Shown one piece after another: positions 47,449 through 56,816 of a stretch of 64,000 nt of DNA. Each line of letters begins with the position of its first letter. Position 1 is the first letter of the stretch. Made by a program: the position numbers and the translations under genes. Source of the stretch: Saprospiraceae bacterium (lineage in GTDB: Bacteria > Bacteroidota > Bacteroidia > Chitinophagales > Saprospiraceae); contig JADJVK010000024.1 in NCBI GenBank assembly GCA_016710625.1, positions 1 through 64,000 of the forward strand. The letters run 5' to 3'. The notes below the pieces were generated by a model that saw nothing but the letters and a program-made list of their open reading frames with translations, did no database searches and was not told the origin of the DNA.

Positions 47449-48087
47449 ATGGAACATATTGCAGATCATATTGCTCAATGCCTATTAGAGGTAAATGCTG
47501 TAAAATTAAGTCCGAAAGCACCATTTACATGGGCTTCTGGATTGAAATCACCCATTTATTGTGACAATAGAGTTTTGTTGTCTTATCCTGATATCAGAGC
47601 TATTGTGAAGGATAGCTTTGTAAAGATTTCAACCTATTTCGATGATTTTGATGTAATTGCAGGAGTAGCGACTGCAGGAATTCCTCATGGAATGTTGTTG
47701 GCGGATGCTTTAAAAAAGCCCTTTATTTATGTGAGGGACAAGCCCAAAGCTCATGGAAGACAAAATATTATTGAAGGAAATTTGGCACCCAATCAGACTG
47801 TTTTAGTTGTTGAAGATTTGATATCGACGGGTGGTAGTGCACTGAATGCAGTGGATACTTTAGAGGCATCAGGAGCAATAGTAGTTGGAGTAGTAGCAAT
47901 TTTTTCTTATGGTTTCGAAAAAGCAACCAGTGAATTTCGCAACCGAAGTTTGCATTGTAAGACATTAACCAACTATCTAGCTTTGATTAATATTGCACTT
48001 AAAAATAAATACATCGATCAATCAGACTTTGAAGAATTACAACATTGGATGTCAAATCCTGAAAAGTGGAGTAATGAGAGAGGGTAG
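47449..48087 (+). CDS. pyrE: Orotate phosphoribosyltransferase
   Basis: A 212-residue type I phosphoribosyltransferase. The PRPP-binding signature TVLVVEDLISTGGSALNAV is at about 117-135. FTWASGLKSPIYCDNR is at about 27-42, and KPFIYVRDKPKAHGRQNIIEG is the flexible catalytic loop region. It joins orotate to PRPP to give OMP in pyrimidine synthesis. It may be expressed with the preceding receptor gene because of the short gap, although the functions are unrelated. Confidence 0.96.
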   Translation: MEHIADHIAQCLLEVNAVKLSPKAPFTWASGLKSPIYCDNRVLLSYPDIRAIVKDSFVKISTYFDDFDVIAGVATAGIPHGMLLADALKKPFIYVRDKPKAHGRQNIIEGNLAPNQTVLVVEDLISTGGSALNAVDTLEASGAIVVGVVAIFSYGFEKATSEFRNRSLHCKTLTNYLALINIALKNKYIDQSDFEELQHWMSNPEKWSNERG

Positions 48088-48101
48088 AGTGGGAAAATAA
48101 A

Positions 48102-48995
48102 TTACAGCTTATTTAAATTGATATTTTTTATTTTTTTCTCAAAGTCATTCTTGTCAAAATAATTAAACTTTATTTTTAAAATATCCTCTAAACAAAAATA
48201 AGAGTATATAACATTGTTTAAAACTGTATCATTTCTAATGCAATTTATTAATTTTTCAGCTATATTTTTAGAACTAGAATTTTTCCAGAAAATTGGGTTA
48301 TTATCTATCATTAGATAATGATTATAGTATCCAACAATTTTATATTCAGATTTTGTACTTAAAAGTAAATCATCTCTATATATTTTCCAATCATTAATAT
48401 TAATACCACTTAAGATTTGTTCAAGTGAGGAATTTCTATATTCTGTACATTTTTCTTTAATTAATTTGTTATTTGTAGAATTAATAATACTATCTAAACC
48501 TCTAAATCCTTCAATTTCTCCAGAGTATGCAGAACTATATTTTTTTCGCAATACTATCAAGTTTATTAGTTAATAATTTTTGAGCTTCATTTTCTACCAT
48601 TTCATTTATTTTTTTATTATCATTAAATAATTCTTGAACTTTCAATGAAGCTGATATTTTTGCTTGTGAAATAGACATTTGGTTAATATACTCAATTTGA
48701 GTTTTTGAAAAATCTACAGATTTTTCTATAGCATCTTTTGAATATAACCTTATTTGTGAAACGTCTAACGACATTCCATTAGTTTTTTGTGTAAAATCAT
48801 TTTGCATTTCTGATGATTTCGATTTGATTTCTTCTTTTATGTCATAAATATTTTTATAATTAAGACCAAGAGCAAGAATTATAAAAAGAGCAAAGTGAGA
48901 TGAAAATTGTCAAAGTTAACTATTTTCTGTAATATTTTACCTTCAATATCTGGTAATTCACTCATTGAATTTGTTTTTATATTAGTAAATCCCAT
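48102..48995 (-). CDS. Membrane-anchored coiled-coil protein of unknown function, two frameshifts
   Basis: Joining three frames gives about 297 residues from ATG 48995. The N-terminus is MGFTNIKTNSMSELPDIEGK, followed by one membrane helix (SSHFALFIILALGLNY). A helical coiled-coil segment follows (IYDIKEEIKSKSSEMQNDF; AIEKSVDFSKTQIEYINQM; LTNKLDSIAKK), then a mixed C-terminal domain (GEIEGFRGLDSIINS.. to NLNKL). Breaks lie at about 48900 (one T missing) and about 48545 (one A extra in a run of seven). Its start codon overlaps the stop of the nuclease-fold gene upstream, so the pair is one translation unit. No family recognised. Confidence 0.6.
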
Positions 48996-49422
48996 CTTTC
49001 AAAATATTTATTATCAACATCAACAAAATTTCTAATATCATTATCTTTATGTCCTAGTCCATTCTTGCTTGGTTTCTCTAACCAATTTTGATGGTCTTTT
49101 TAATACAATTTGCCAAATCTAAGCTAGGAACAATATAATAACAAGGATATTGGTTAATATCGTTAAGTAACACAAATATATAAAAAAAATTTTGATTATA
49201 AATTGTCTCTGATTTTTTGTTTAATATCCATTTTGCTTTTTTTTCTTTACTTGTTTTAACTTGTATTGCAAATATTTTATTATTCTCTAATTTTGAAGCA
49301 TGAATGTCTATTCCTTTAGAATTTCTTATTGTTAAAGAAACATTAAAGCCTCTTTTTGATAATTCTCCTGCAACAAAATACTCTCCTGCGATACCTGCTA
49401 TATCATTAGGTAAATTTAACAT
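48977..49422 (-). CDS. PD-(D/E)XK-like nuclease-fold protein, one frameshift
   Basis: About 148 residues from ATG 49422. MLNLPNDIAGIAGEYFVAGELSKRG is followed by SKGIDIHASKLE and KIFAIQVKTSK. The D39 and Q54-x-K56 pair, with the Glu-rich first helix, is the D-(E/Q)xK core of restriction-endonuclease-like folds. The frame breaks at about 49090 (five A where six are expected). The other frame supplies the family's C-terminal tail, HQNWLEKPSKNGLGHKDN, then DIRNFVDVD and RWDLL, ending at TAA 48977. The uncorrected frame ends at 49078. Small stand-alone proteins of this kind are widespread but uncharacterised. The gene overlaps the membrane coiled-coil gene. Confidence 0.65.
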
Positions 49423-49459
49423 ATTGTTAGTTTTATGAAAAATATTAAATAATTTTGAT

Positions 49460-51512
49460 TTATTCTACTACTACCAACTTCCCAATACCTACTAATCTAT
49501 TTTGATTTGCTCCGATAGTTCTGAGCTGCCAATATAAAATCCATTTTCTTGAGGTGCTTCAAAAGTCAAGTTGTTATGTAAAGGCATAGTAGAAATAAGT
49601 AGCCCACCAATATCATAGATTGATAAATGATAGTTTTCAATGGCTGTTGTTTCTTTTAGTCGAATTTGAATAGTTGCCCCTGATGTCACCAAATTAGGAA
49701 TTAATTCAAGAGCTGCATTATTGTCTAGTTCAGTAATATCTACGGTACATATAGTTTGGTTTTCATAAGCACCGATATCCACACTATCTTGATAAATTCT
49801 TGGGTTTCCTGCTAAGTCGTAGCTGATGCCGAGGCTATCAATATATTTTCTGTCACCTTTATTGATGAGGGGGGAGCAAGGTAATATCGAAAAATCATTA
49901 TTTAGGGTATCTTTGATTGTGGAATTGCATTATAAATATTATTGACGCAAACTGGAAATGAAACACCAAAATAATAACAACTATCATTTGTACTTATGGA
50001 ATTATTATACAAATAATAATCTTTTAAATATCTTTTTGTAGGAAATTCATTTAACCAAAAAATATGAAAATTTTCTCTATAAAATGCCTTATGCCATGTT
50101 TCCCAAACAATACTATTTCTACAAAATATCTTATTGGTAGATTTTTATAAAAATCAGTATCTGTCTTATAAAAGGATATTCTCCATTATTGAAAAAGTAC
50201 AATTGGTGATGTAAGCAATAGAGGAACCAAATTCATTGATCATTGTAAAAGCTCCATCATTCCTAGCAAAAACACAATTATCTAAATAAAAAACATTATC
50301 TGTTCCATTTTCACCTCTACCTATGTAATCAATACATGCTAGATTTGGGTTTTGACTTTTATTGTTATAAAATTTTGTGTTTTTAATACTTATTTCACCT
50401 TTTGAGTTAGTAACATCAACAATTAATGAACCTTGAGCTATCTTATTATTTTCAAATAAACAATTATTTATTTTTATATTATATGTTTCATCATAGACTA
50501 ATAAAGCAATAAGCCCTTTACTACTTCCACCTAACTTATTGTTGAATATTGCACAAGAATCGAAATTTAGTAACAATGCATTTCCAGACCCCTCAGATAT
50601 AAAGTATAATAATTCTCCATTTATTATTGTATTGTGGTTAAACATATTGACATTTTTAAAATAAAAACTATCACTAACACTGTTATTGTATAAAGCAATA
50701 CCATCTGGATTAAAACTAAAGTTACTATCAAATCGGCAATCCTCAAAATTAAATGTATTATGATTACCCGATATAAACATTCCCCCACCTTGATATCTAT
50801 TATAATTTTTAATAAATATACAATTTTTTTATATTGTTTGTTTTTGAAATGGGCAATCTAAATAAATACCACCACCACTTAAATCAGCTCTATTTGATAA
50901 GAAACCTATATTAGAAATATTTAAGGATTGATTGGTATAGATGCCTCCCCCTCTAAAAGCTTCATTATTAATAATTTTACAATTAACAATACTCATTCCA
51001 ATAGGGTAAATAGATTGTATGAAAATTCCACTTCCAGCATTTTTAGCAGAAAGAGGAGAAGTAGGATTGCCAATTGAATAACCATTAGTGATGGTAAAGC
51101 CATCTATTGTATTAGTGGAATCCACATTTATTGCTACCACAATAGAATAAGTATTGTCAGTACTATCTTTTAGTGTTCCAATATCACCACTTAATATGGT
51201 TTCATTTTTTTCAATGCTTCTTTCTTCTATGTTATTTTCAAAACCTTCGAATCCACCATAAATCTTTACCCCTTTTTGGAGCAAAAAGGAGCTATCTCTA
51301 CTATTATCAGTCGTCGGATAATAGGTTCCTTTTGCCACCCATATTTGATCCCCATTCTTGGATTGTCGCATCACCTTTGCTAAGTCTTTGGCAGCATGCA
51401 CCCAACTGCTGCCATCCTCGTTGCCACCTTGGATGGCTCGATTGACATAATATATGGATTGTGCATTGATGATTTGGGAAATGAATAAGAATAAAAGTGC
51501 TAAGTATCGCAT
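49460..51512 (-). pseudogene. Right-handed beta-helix surface protein with T9SS sorting domain, broken in several places
   Basis: Signal peptide MRYLALLFLFISQIINAQ from ATG 51512. Then a polymorphic-outer-membrane-like N-terminus (IYYVNRAIQGGNEDGSSWVHAAKDLAKVM; GDQIWVAKGTYYPTTDNSRDSSFLL), beta-helix rungs (GGGIYTNQSLNISNIGFLSNRADLSGGGIYLD), a DIGAYENQ motif typical of such proteins, and a T9SS-type tail (IYDIGGLLISTMPLHNNLTFEAPQENGFYI.. GKLVVVE). Damage includes an in-frame TAA at 50829-50831, a frameshift at about 50185 (A run), further breaks at 49783-50165 and one near 49540. Restoring them gives about 680 residues. It was probably an adhesive or structural surface protein. An earlier ATG at 51539 lies inside a terminator hairpin and is not favoured. 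Confidence 0.75.
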
Positions 51513-51531
51513 AAAATAAAATTTAAAGAAA

Positions 51532-51561
51532 GTTTCCATACCGAAATATCGGTATGGAAAC
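51532..51561 (-). terminator. Perfect hairpin terminator after the metzincin gene
   Basis: A perfect 13-bp inverted repeat (51532-51544 with 51549-51561, four-base loop). Read on the minus strand it is followed by a T-rich stretch. It ends the transcript of the 51570-54007 gene, eight bases past its stop. Confidence 0.75.
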
Positions 51562-51569
51562 AGATCAAT

Positions 51570-54007
51570 TTAGTATTTTGTATTCAAAATAGTGCCTCTT
51601 TGGGTTGCTTCTTTCGTAGTGATGACATAATGGATAATCCCTTGTTGATATCCCTTATTGTCCTCAAAAGTAAGGATATTTATCCCTTTATTACAAAATT
51701 CTTTTTTATTGTTGATTAATCTACCAGAATTATCATACAAACTTATTTCTGCAAATCCTTCCTTTTCCAATTCAACCTCTATCGATATTTTTTTATCAAA
51801 TGGATTAGGATAAACATTTTTCACCAATTGACTATGATTTCCATTGTTTACATCTTCTATGTTTAGTAAAATACTGACATTTTTTATTTCAGCAGTATCG
51901 TTATAGAATTTTGTTGGTAATACTTTTCCACTCAACAAAAACAAGGAATCAAAATTACAAGTTGATTGTTTCACTTTCAGTCGAAGTTTATAAAGCTCAG
52001 TATAGTTTTGCATATTGATCTTAGTCAATAGTGTATCTATCCATAAAGCTCTGAACTGACCTTGATTCCATTTTGTTAATCCAAAATTTTCTACATCCAA
52101 AGGTGTTCCAGAGTTCGTATTCTCCAAAGCATTGAATTCCAACACATCTGGATTGAGCCGTACACCCATTTCCCAGGCAGTCACCTCTTGGTCTGTTCTA
52201 GCTTTTACTGTGAAATTAACATATTCATCCGTATAATAACAACGATGCAAATTCTTTAAAAACAACTTTTCTTCGGTATCTTCTATCAATTTAGTATCAT
52301 TTGCATCACAGTCTACATCTCCAGATTTTGCAGCCTTCCAATTCCATGTGTTTTGTTTTCTCAAATAAGTATTCACCAAAGGAACGGTAAACTCATCCAT
52401 AAAGGTTTTGGATTGACTATTAGGGAAATAACTTAATGAATCTCCACCAATATTAAAATAACACTTTGCTTTTAATGGATTGGTATTGAAGGAAGTAAAG
52501 TCACAAACTGTTGGGTCAAAGAAATAGGTTGGTACAAATCGCCAATTATGTACATTACTAAATGTATCTTTAATTCCTAAAATTAATCTTCTAACCTCAA
52601 TCATATCAGAAGTGGATACTTTCCCGTCATAATTTACATCAGCTGCTAAATATTGAAATGGATTATTAAATTGTTCAATTAAAAGAACTTTTTTTGCATT
52701 CTTACCAAATCTGCAGTTGTTACACCTTCTCTCCAATCATTAGTATTTGCTATAATATTAACCCTAGCATTACCATTACCAGCTTCCAATCCAATATCGA
52801 ATATATTATAAACCCCAACATCATTAATAGAGTCCAAATACATGGTTCTATTAAATGATTTATTTCTACTACTGTCATAAATATTGATAATATGGTTTTT
52901 CAAACCTTTTGGAGTATATGGATCTACACAACCTTTTTCTCCATAACCATTTAGTGCAGGAATATCACAAGTCATATTTTCATTGAGTAATCTTGACCTT
53001 GATGGATAATCAATCAAACTTTGATGCATTATATCAAATTGCTCTTTAGTAAATGAACTATTTTGACATAAAAAAGCTGTTCCTTTCATTACATTTTCGT
53101 AAATTGGACTATACTTCCTAAAATATGGATCTTTTATATAACAAGTATCACAATCACATAATTCCACAGGTTCAGGAGGTGTATCCTCCAAAAAGTCTCC
53201 TGTATTCATCCAATTTGTTACTATAGTATCCATGATTGATGAATTATAAAAATTTTTAGCATAGAATACAGTATCCCTTATAAATGGTCTTGCTGGCAAA
53301 TCAAATGTTCTAGTGTTTCCGAAATGTGTTTCATATAATGGGGGGAAAATAGGCCTATCAATATGTTGTGCACCAAGAAAGTGCCCTATTTCATGTGCTA
53401 AGATTTCTTTAAATAACCATGAGTTTTCTATTATGACATAATTATTGGTATTCATTGGATAGCGAACATTTGAATTTGGACTTTGTAATCCACCTGGATC
53501 TTGAAATGGAAATGCAGATTTTCCATATATTTCTCTTGGATTAATTATGTTTTTAACTACATAAACACAAAGAGAAGCTGTATCTAAATTATTTCCATTG
53601 AGCAATTGATCAAATTCTGTAATGTAACCAGTATTTGGGTCTGGATAAGTGGATAAATCAACAAATGTATCGTTATCAATAAAGGATAACTTACACAAAC
53701 TAAACGAAATATTACTCTTAGCATATAAAGAATTCACTTCATTTAGCAAATTACCTACAAATGCTTTATTGGCTTTATTGTAATTTCCACCTATTGGTTC
53801 ACCTGCACTACTTCGAATAAAAAAGAAATGTACAGGTATATCTTTTTTACTATTACTTCTGTTGTGGTTGTTTTGGGTGTTTTCTACTAACTGTAAATAT
53901 TGGGCATTCTCATTGACACCATCTTGGTCACAACTCTGACTAAAGAGAAATCCAATGATAAATAATAAAGGGAGGGTAAATAGCACCCTAAATAAATTTT
54001 TCTTCAT
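51570..54007 (-). CDS. Secreted metzincin metalloprotease with dockerin-like module and T9SS sorting domain, one frameshift
   Basis: About 812 residues. The signal peptide is MKKNLFRVLFTLPLLFIIGFLFSQS. The zinc motif H205-E-x-x-H209-x-x-G-x-x-H215 (EILAHEIGHFLGAQHIDRP) and a Met-turn (NSSIMDT) identify a metzincin, closest in look to the M43 group. After about residue 425 a dockerin-like pair appears: GVTTADLVRMQKK.. and LAADVNYDGKVSTSDMIEVRRL, with its Ca-binding loop. The frame breaks between them (about 52690) at a run of seven A where eight restore it. A cohesin-like beta-sandwich follows (about 590-700), and the C-terminus is a type A sorting domain (NVYPNPFDKKISIE.. ILNTKY). The protein would be displayed on the cell surface or released by the T9SS. 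Confidence 0.85.
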
Positions 54008-54448
54008 TTTTAATAAATTTATAACTAATTAATAAATAGTTAATTAAGGTCAATCAATTATAATTTATAAATATGTGCTAGTGATGGAATTCGTAATAGA
54101 ACCATCCGGATGGGAAAGTACACTTTTGCACTTTTAAGTAATAAAATCTAACAATCAAAAATACATTTAAACGACTGTTCCAAAATTAATGTGATTCGTG
54201 ATAAACAAAGTAAATAAATAGTGTTCTGTCATAAATTGTACATTTCAAAACTACTTTTAGTCAATTATTGTACAATTGTTTGCTATTTGTAAAGCATCCA
54301 TGTAAGTAAGTCTAATTTCTTTATCCAATTATGTAGTAAAACGCTGCATCACATTTTAAATATTTTTATAATATTTTAATAAAATAAAAAACCCTTCCGA
54401 TAAATCTATCGAAAGGGCTATTAATTAACTCCAAAAAATACTAATCAA
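54008..54448. other. Intergenic stretch, no gene seen
   Basis: About 440 AT-rich bases upstream of the metzincin gene. Apart from the terminator of the small gene at 54449 (54386-54417) I find no gene, RNA or repeat. It should contain the promoter of the metzincin gene, but no clear TAnnTTTG box on the minus strand was picked out. Confidence 0.45.
54386..54417 (-). terminator. Intrinsic terminator of the 54449-54802 gene
   Basis: An 11-bp stem (54392-54402 with 54407-54417, one mismatch or G-U). On the minus strand it is followed by a run of T. It lies 31 bases past the stop codon. Confidence 0.8.
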
Positions 54449-54802
54449 TTATGGGTTAATTGGTGGTTTCTTTTGGATGAGCTCTGTTGCTTTTTTAGTT
54501 CCTCCAGCTTTTTCGTATTCTTCTGAATTCTTGCCATATTTTACGGCTACTCCGCCAAGCATTCTTTCAGAAACATCCCTAAGTTCTTTTTCACTATCCA
54601 TCACCAAACTTCTTTTTTCATCGATGACAGACAAATGCATGTTGTAATCATCCAATTTATCTCGTAAGTCTTTTATCTTGTTTTCATAAAACTCGATAGT
54701 CAGACCGCTACCCAAATCCAGATTAGCATCAATGGATTTCAAAGCTGATTTTCTAGCAATAGCCTCATCGTAATGAGTGCTAATTAATTTTTTTCGTGGC
54801 AT
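54449..54802 (-). CDS. Conserved small protein of unknown function
   Basis: A 117-residue, highly charged protein without signal peptide. The N-terminus is basic (MPRKKLISTHYDEAIARKSALKSI). The middle is a helical coiled coil (EFYENKIKDLRDKLDDYNMHLSVIDEKRS). It ends with ERMLGGVAVKYGKNSEEYEKAGGTKKATE, a segment I associate with small uncharacterised proteins of similar length in Bacteroidota and cyanobacteria. A terminator follows. It lies next to the 42-bp repeat array, transcribed away from it. Function unknown. Confidence 0.7.
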   Translation of the reverse strand: MPRKKLISTHYDEAIARKSALKSIDANLDLGSGLTIEFYENKIKDLRDKLDDYNMHLSVIDEKRSLVMDSEKELRDVSERMLGGVAVKYGKNSEEYEKAGGTKKATELIQKKPPINP

Positions 54803-54971
54803 AAGTCACTTTTTTTGATTATAAAATATAACTTATTAACTATATTGAGGAGATTATATTTTGTGTAAAATAAATTTTAACAAATATTTAATTTGAATGC
54901 CAAATGTTCATGTTTTGTGATTAATTTAAATATATTAATTTTAATATAACCTATATTTATTTAAACAAAAT

Positions 54972-55223
54972 CAAATCTTGTCATCATCGAATCGAGTTAT
55001 ATTCGAACATTAATTGATTTGGTTTTTATCAAATCGAGTTTTGAACAAATATTATTCGATTAGGTTATCACCGAATCGAGTTTTGCTTTAGGAATTCTTG
55101 ATTTTGTCATTATCAAATTGAGTTTGGTTAAAATGTAGCTTTATTTGGTTATCATCATTTCTAAAATGCTTGAAACGATACTTGAATTTGTTATCTTCAA
55201 ATCGAGTTTAGTTAATAGAATAG
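54972..55223. repeat. Six tandem copies of a 42-bp unit
   Basis: The core AATCGAGTT recurs at exactly 42-base spacing: the ATCGAGTT part starts at 54991, 55033, 55075, 55117 (as ATTGAGTT) and 55201. The unit at 55140-55181 keeps the left half (TTATTTGGTTATCATCA) but has lost the core. Each unit reads roughly TTGATTTGGTTATCATCAAA, then TCGAGTTTTG, then about 12 variable bases. The left part forms an imperfect dyad, GATTTG with CAAATC. There are no indels between units although the bases have diverged. Forty-two bases is four turns of B-DNA, so all copies face the same side of the helix. Confidence 0.85.
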
Positions 55224-55425
55224 TTTGTTATACTTTTGGATTGGTCGAAAAATTTTTTTGGAATCCATATAGGATTGGTTTGAAAACTATTATTCCTTTT
55301 AAAATCCTATCCTTCATAAAATGAAAGAGGTCACCTTTTTATTTTAATTTATTTTCAGGCAAAAAAAAATATTTTCAACAAGAATTAGATACCCAATTAG
55401 ATATAATTTTAACCAAATAAATCAG

Positions 55426-55433
55426 TACCTTTG
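55426..55433 (+). promoter_or_regulatory. Promoter -7 box of icd (TACCTTTG)
   Basis: TACCTTTG matches the Bacteroidota TAnnTTTG box, 38 bases before the icd start codon and about 200 bases downstream of the 42-bp array. Confidence 0.55.
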
Positions 55434-55471
55434 CAAACTAATTTCTTAACTAAATCATTATTTTATTTAAA

Positions 55472-56686
55472 ATGAGCGGAACTAAAATAAAAATATCTAG
55501 AGGAAAACTGATTGTACCGAAAGATCCAATTTTACCATTTATTGAGGGTGATGGAACTGGTGCAGATATCTGGAAAGCATCTGTAAGGGTGTTTGATGCA
55601 GCAGTTGAAAAAGCTTATAAAGGTAAAAGAAAAATTCATTGGAAAGAGGTGCTTGCTGGTGAAAAAGCTTTTAATCAAACAGGAAATTGGTTGCCTGCTG
55701 AGACCTTATCAACTTTCAAAGAATATTTAGTTGGTATCAAAGGTCCTTTAACTACTCCTGTTGGTGGTGGTATCCGTTCATTAAATGTTGCTTTACGTCA
55801 AGAATTAGATTTGTATGCTTGTGTTCGACCTGTGAAATGGTACACTGGTGTTCCTTCTCCAGTGAAGCATCCTGAATTGTGTGATATGACAATTTTCAGA
55901 GAAAATACAGAAGATATTTATGCTGGAATTGAATATATGACAGGAACGGAAGAGAATAAGAAATTAATCACTTATTTGAAAAGTAAATTAAAGGTTACTA
56001 AAATCAGATTTCCAAAAACTTCTTCTATTGGTATCAAACCAGTTTCGATTGAAGGTACGGAAAGATTGGTTAGATCCGCTATTGAATTTGCCATAAAATA
56101 CAACAAGCCTAGTGTAACGATAGTACATAAAGGTAATATCATGAAATACACCGAAGGTGGATTTAGAGATTGGGCATATGCTTTAGCAAAAAGAGAATTT
56201 GGAGCGGTAGAAATTGATGGCGGACCTTGGTGCAAATTACCAAATGGTATCATTATCAAAGATTCTATTGCAGATGCATTCTTACAACAAATTTTATTGC
56301 GTCCAGCTGAATATAGTGTAATTGCTACTTTGAATTTGAATGGAGACTATATTTCGGATGCTTTAGCAGCTATTGTGGGTGGTATCGGAATTGCTCCAGG
56401 AGCAAATATCAATTACAAAACTGGTTATGCTATTTTTGAAGCTACTCATGGTACTGCACCTAAATATGCTAATTTGGATAAAGTAAATCCTGGCTCATTA
56501 ATCCTTTCTGGTGCAATGATGTTTGAATATATGAATTGGACAGAAGTTTCTGATCTTATCCATAAAGGATTAGCAGGTGCTGTTGCATCCAAACATGTTA
56601 CTTACGACTTTGCTAGATTGATGGAAGGCTCAACAGAAGTAAAATGTTCTGAATTTGGCGACCAAATTATTAAATATATGAAATAA
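55472..56686 (+). CDS. icd: NADP-dependent isocitrate dehydrogenase
   Basis: A 404-residue member of the isocitrate/isopropylmalate dehydrogenase family. The N-terminus FIEGDGTGADIW, substrate loop GGGIRSLNVALRQELDLYACVRPVKW (S103 corresponds to the phosphorylatable Ser of E. coli Icd), IFRENTEDIYAGIE, NLNGDYISDALAAIVGGIGIAPGANI and ATHGTAPKYA identify it. It oxidises isocitrate to 2-oxoglutarate in the TCA cycle, the product also made by the hydroxyproline pathway encoded at 35-39 kb. It is monocistronic, with a promoter box at 55426 and a terminator at 56711. Confidence 0.95.
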   Translation: MSGTKIKISRGKLIVPKDPILPFIEGDGTGADIWKASVRVFDAAVEKAYKGKRKIHWKEVLAGEKAFNQTGNWLPAETLSTFKEYLVGIKGPLTTPVGGGIRSLNVALRQELDLYACVRPVKWYTGVPSPVKHPELCDMTIFRENTEDIYAGIEYMTGTEENKKLITYLKSKLKVTKIRFPKTSSIGIKPVSIEGTERLVRSAIEFAIKYNKPSVTIVHKGNIMKYTEGGFRDWAYALAKREFGAVEIDGGPWCKLPNGIIIKDSIADAFLQQILLRPAEYSVIATLNLNGDYISDALAAIVGGIGIAPGANINYKTGYAIFEATHGTAPKYANLDKVNPGSLILSGAMMFEYMNWTEVSDLIHKGLAGAVASKHVTYDFARLMEGSTEVKCSEFGDQIIKYMK

Positions 56687-56710
56687 TTATATTTGATTTT
56701 TATAATTAAG

Positions 56711-56751
56711 AAAAGAGTTAAAACAAATTTTTGTTTTGACTCTTTTTTTTT
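56711..56751 (+). terminator. Intrinsic terminator of icd
   Basis: A 16-bp stem (56711-56726 with 56731-56746, one G-U) followed by a run of T, 25 bases after the icd stop. Confidence 0.85.
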
Positions 56752-56766
56752 ACATAAAATTTATAC

Positions 56767-56774
56767 TATATTTG
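56767..56774 (+). promoter_or_regulatory. Promoter -7 box (TATATTTG)
   Basis: TATATTTG matches the Bacteroidota TAnnTTTG box, 42 bases before the start codon of the giant adhesin gene and just after the icd terminator. Confidence 0.5.
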
Positions 56775-56816
56775 CGTTGTTCTTTTCAAATTTAATTTTT
56801 TAACTAATAATCTTTT

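Larger units (their letters stand above)
54803..55471. other. Intergenic stretch holding the 42-bp repeat array and the icd promoter
   Basis: About 670 AT-rich bases between the divergent small gene and icd. The first 170 bases show nothing specific. The tandem array occupies 54972-55223, and the icd promoter box is at 55426. No protein frame survives across the array because stops occur in all frames. Confidence 0.6.

Noticed and set aside
54972..55223. 42-bp array as a coding repeat of 14-residue units (LSSNRVL-like)
   Set aside because: Several units contain stops in that frame and no start codon or flanking frame exists; a DNA-level repeat fits better.
54972..55223. 42-bp array as a CRISPR
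   Set aside because: The units are contiguous degenerate tandem repeats without identical repeats and unique spacers, and no cas genes are nearby.
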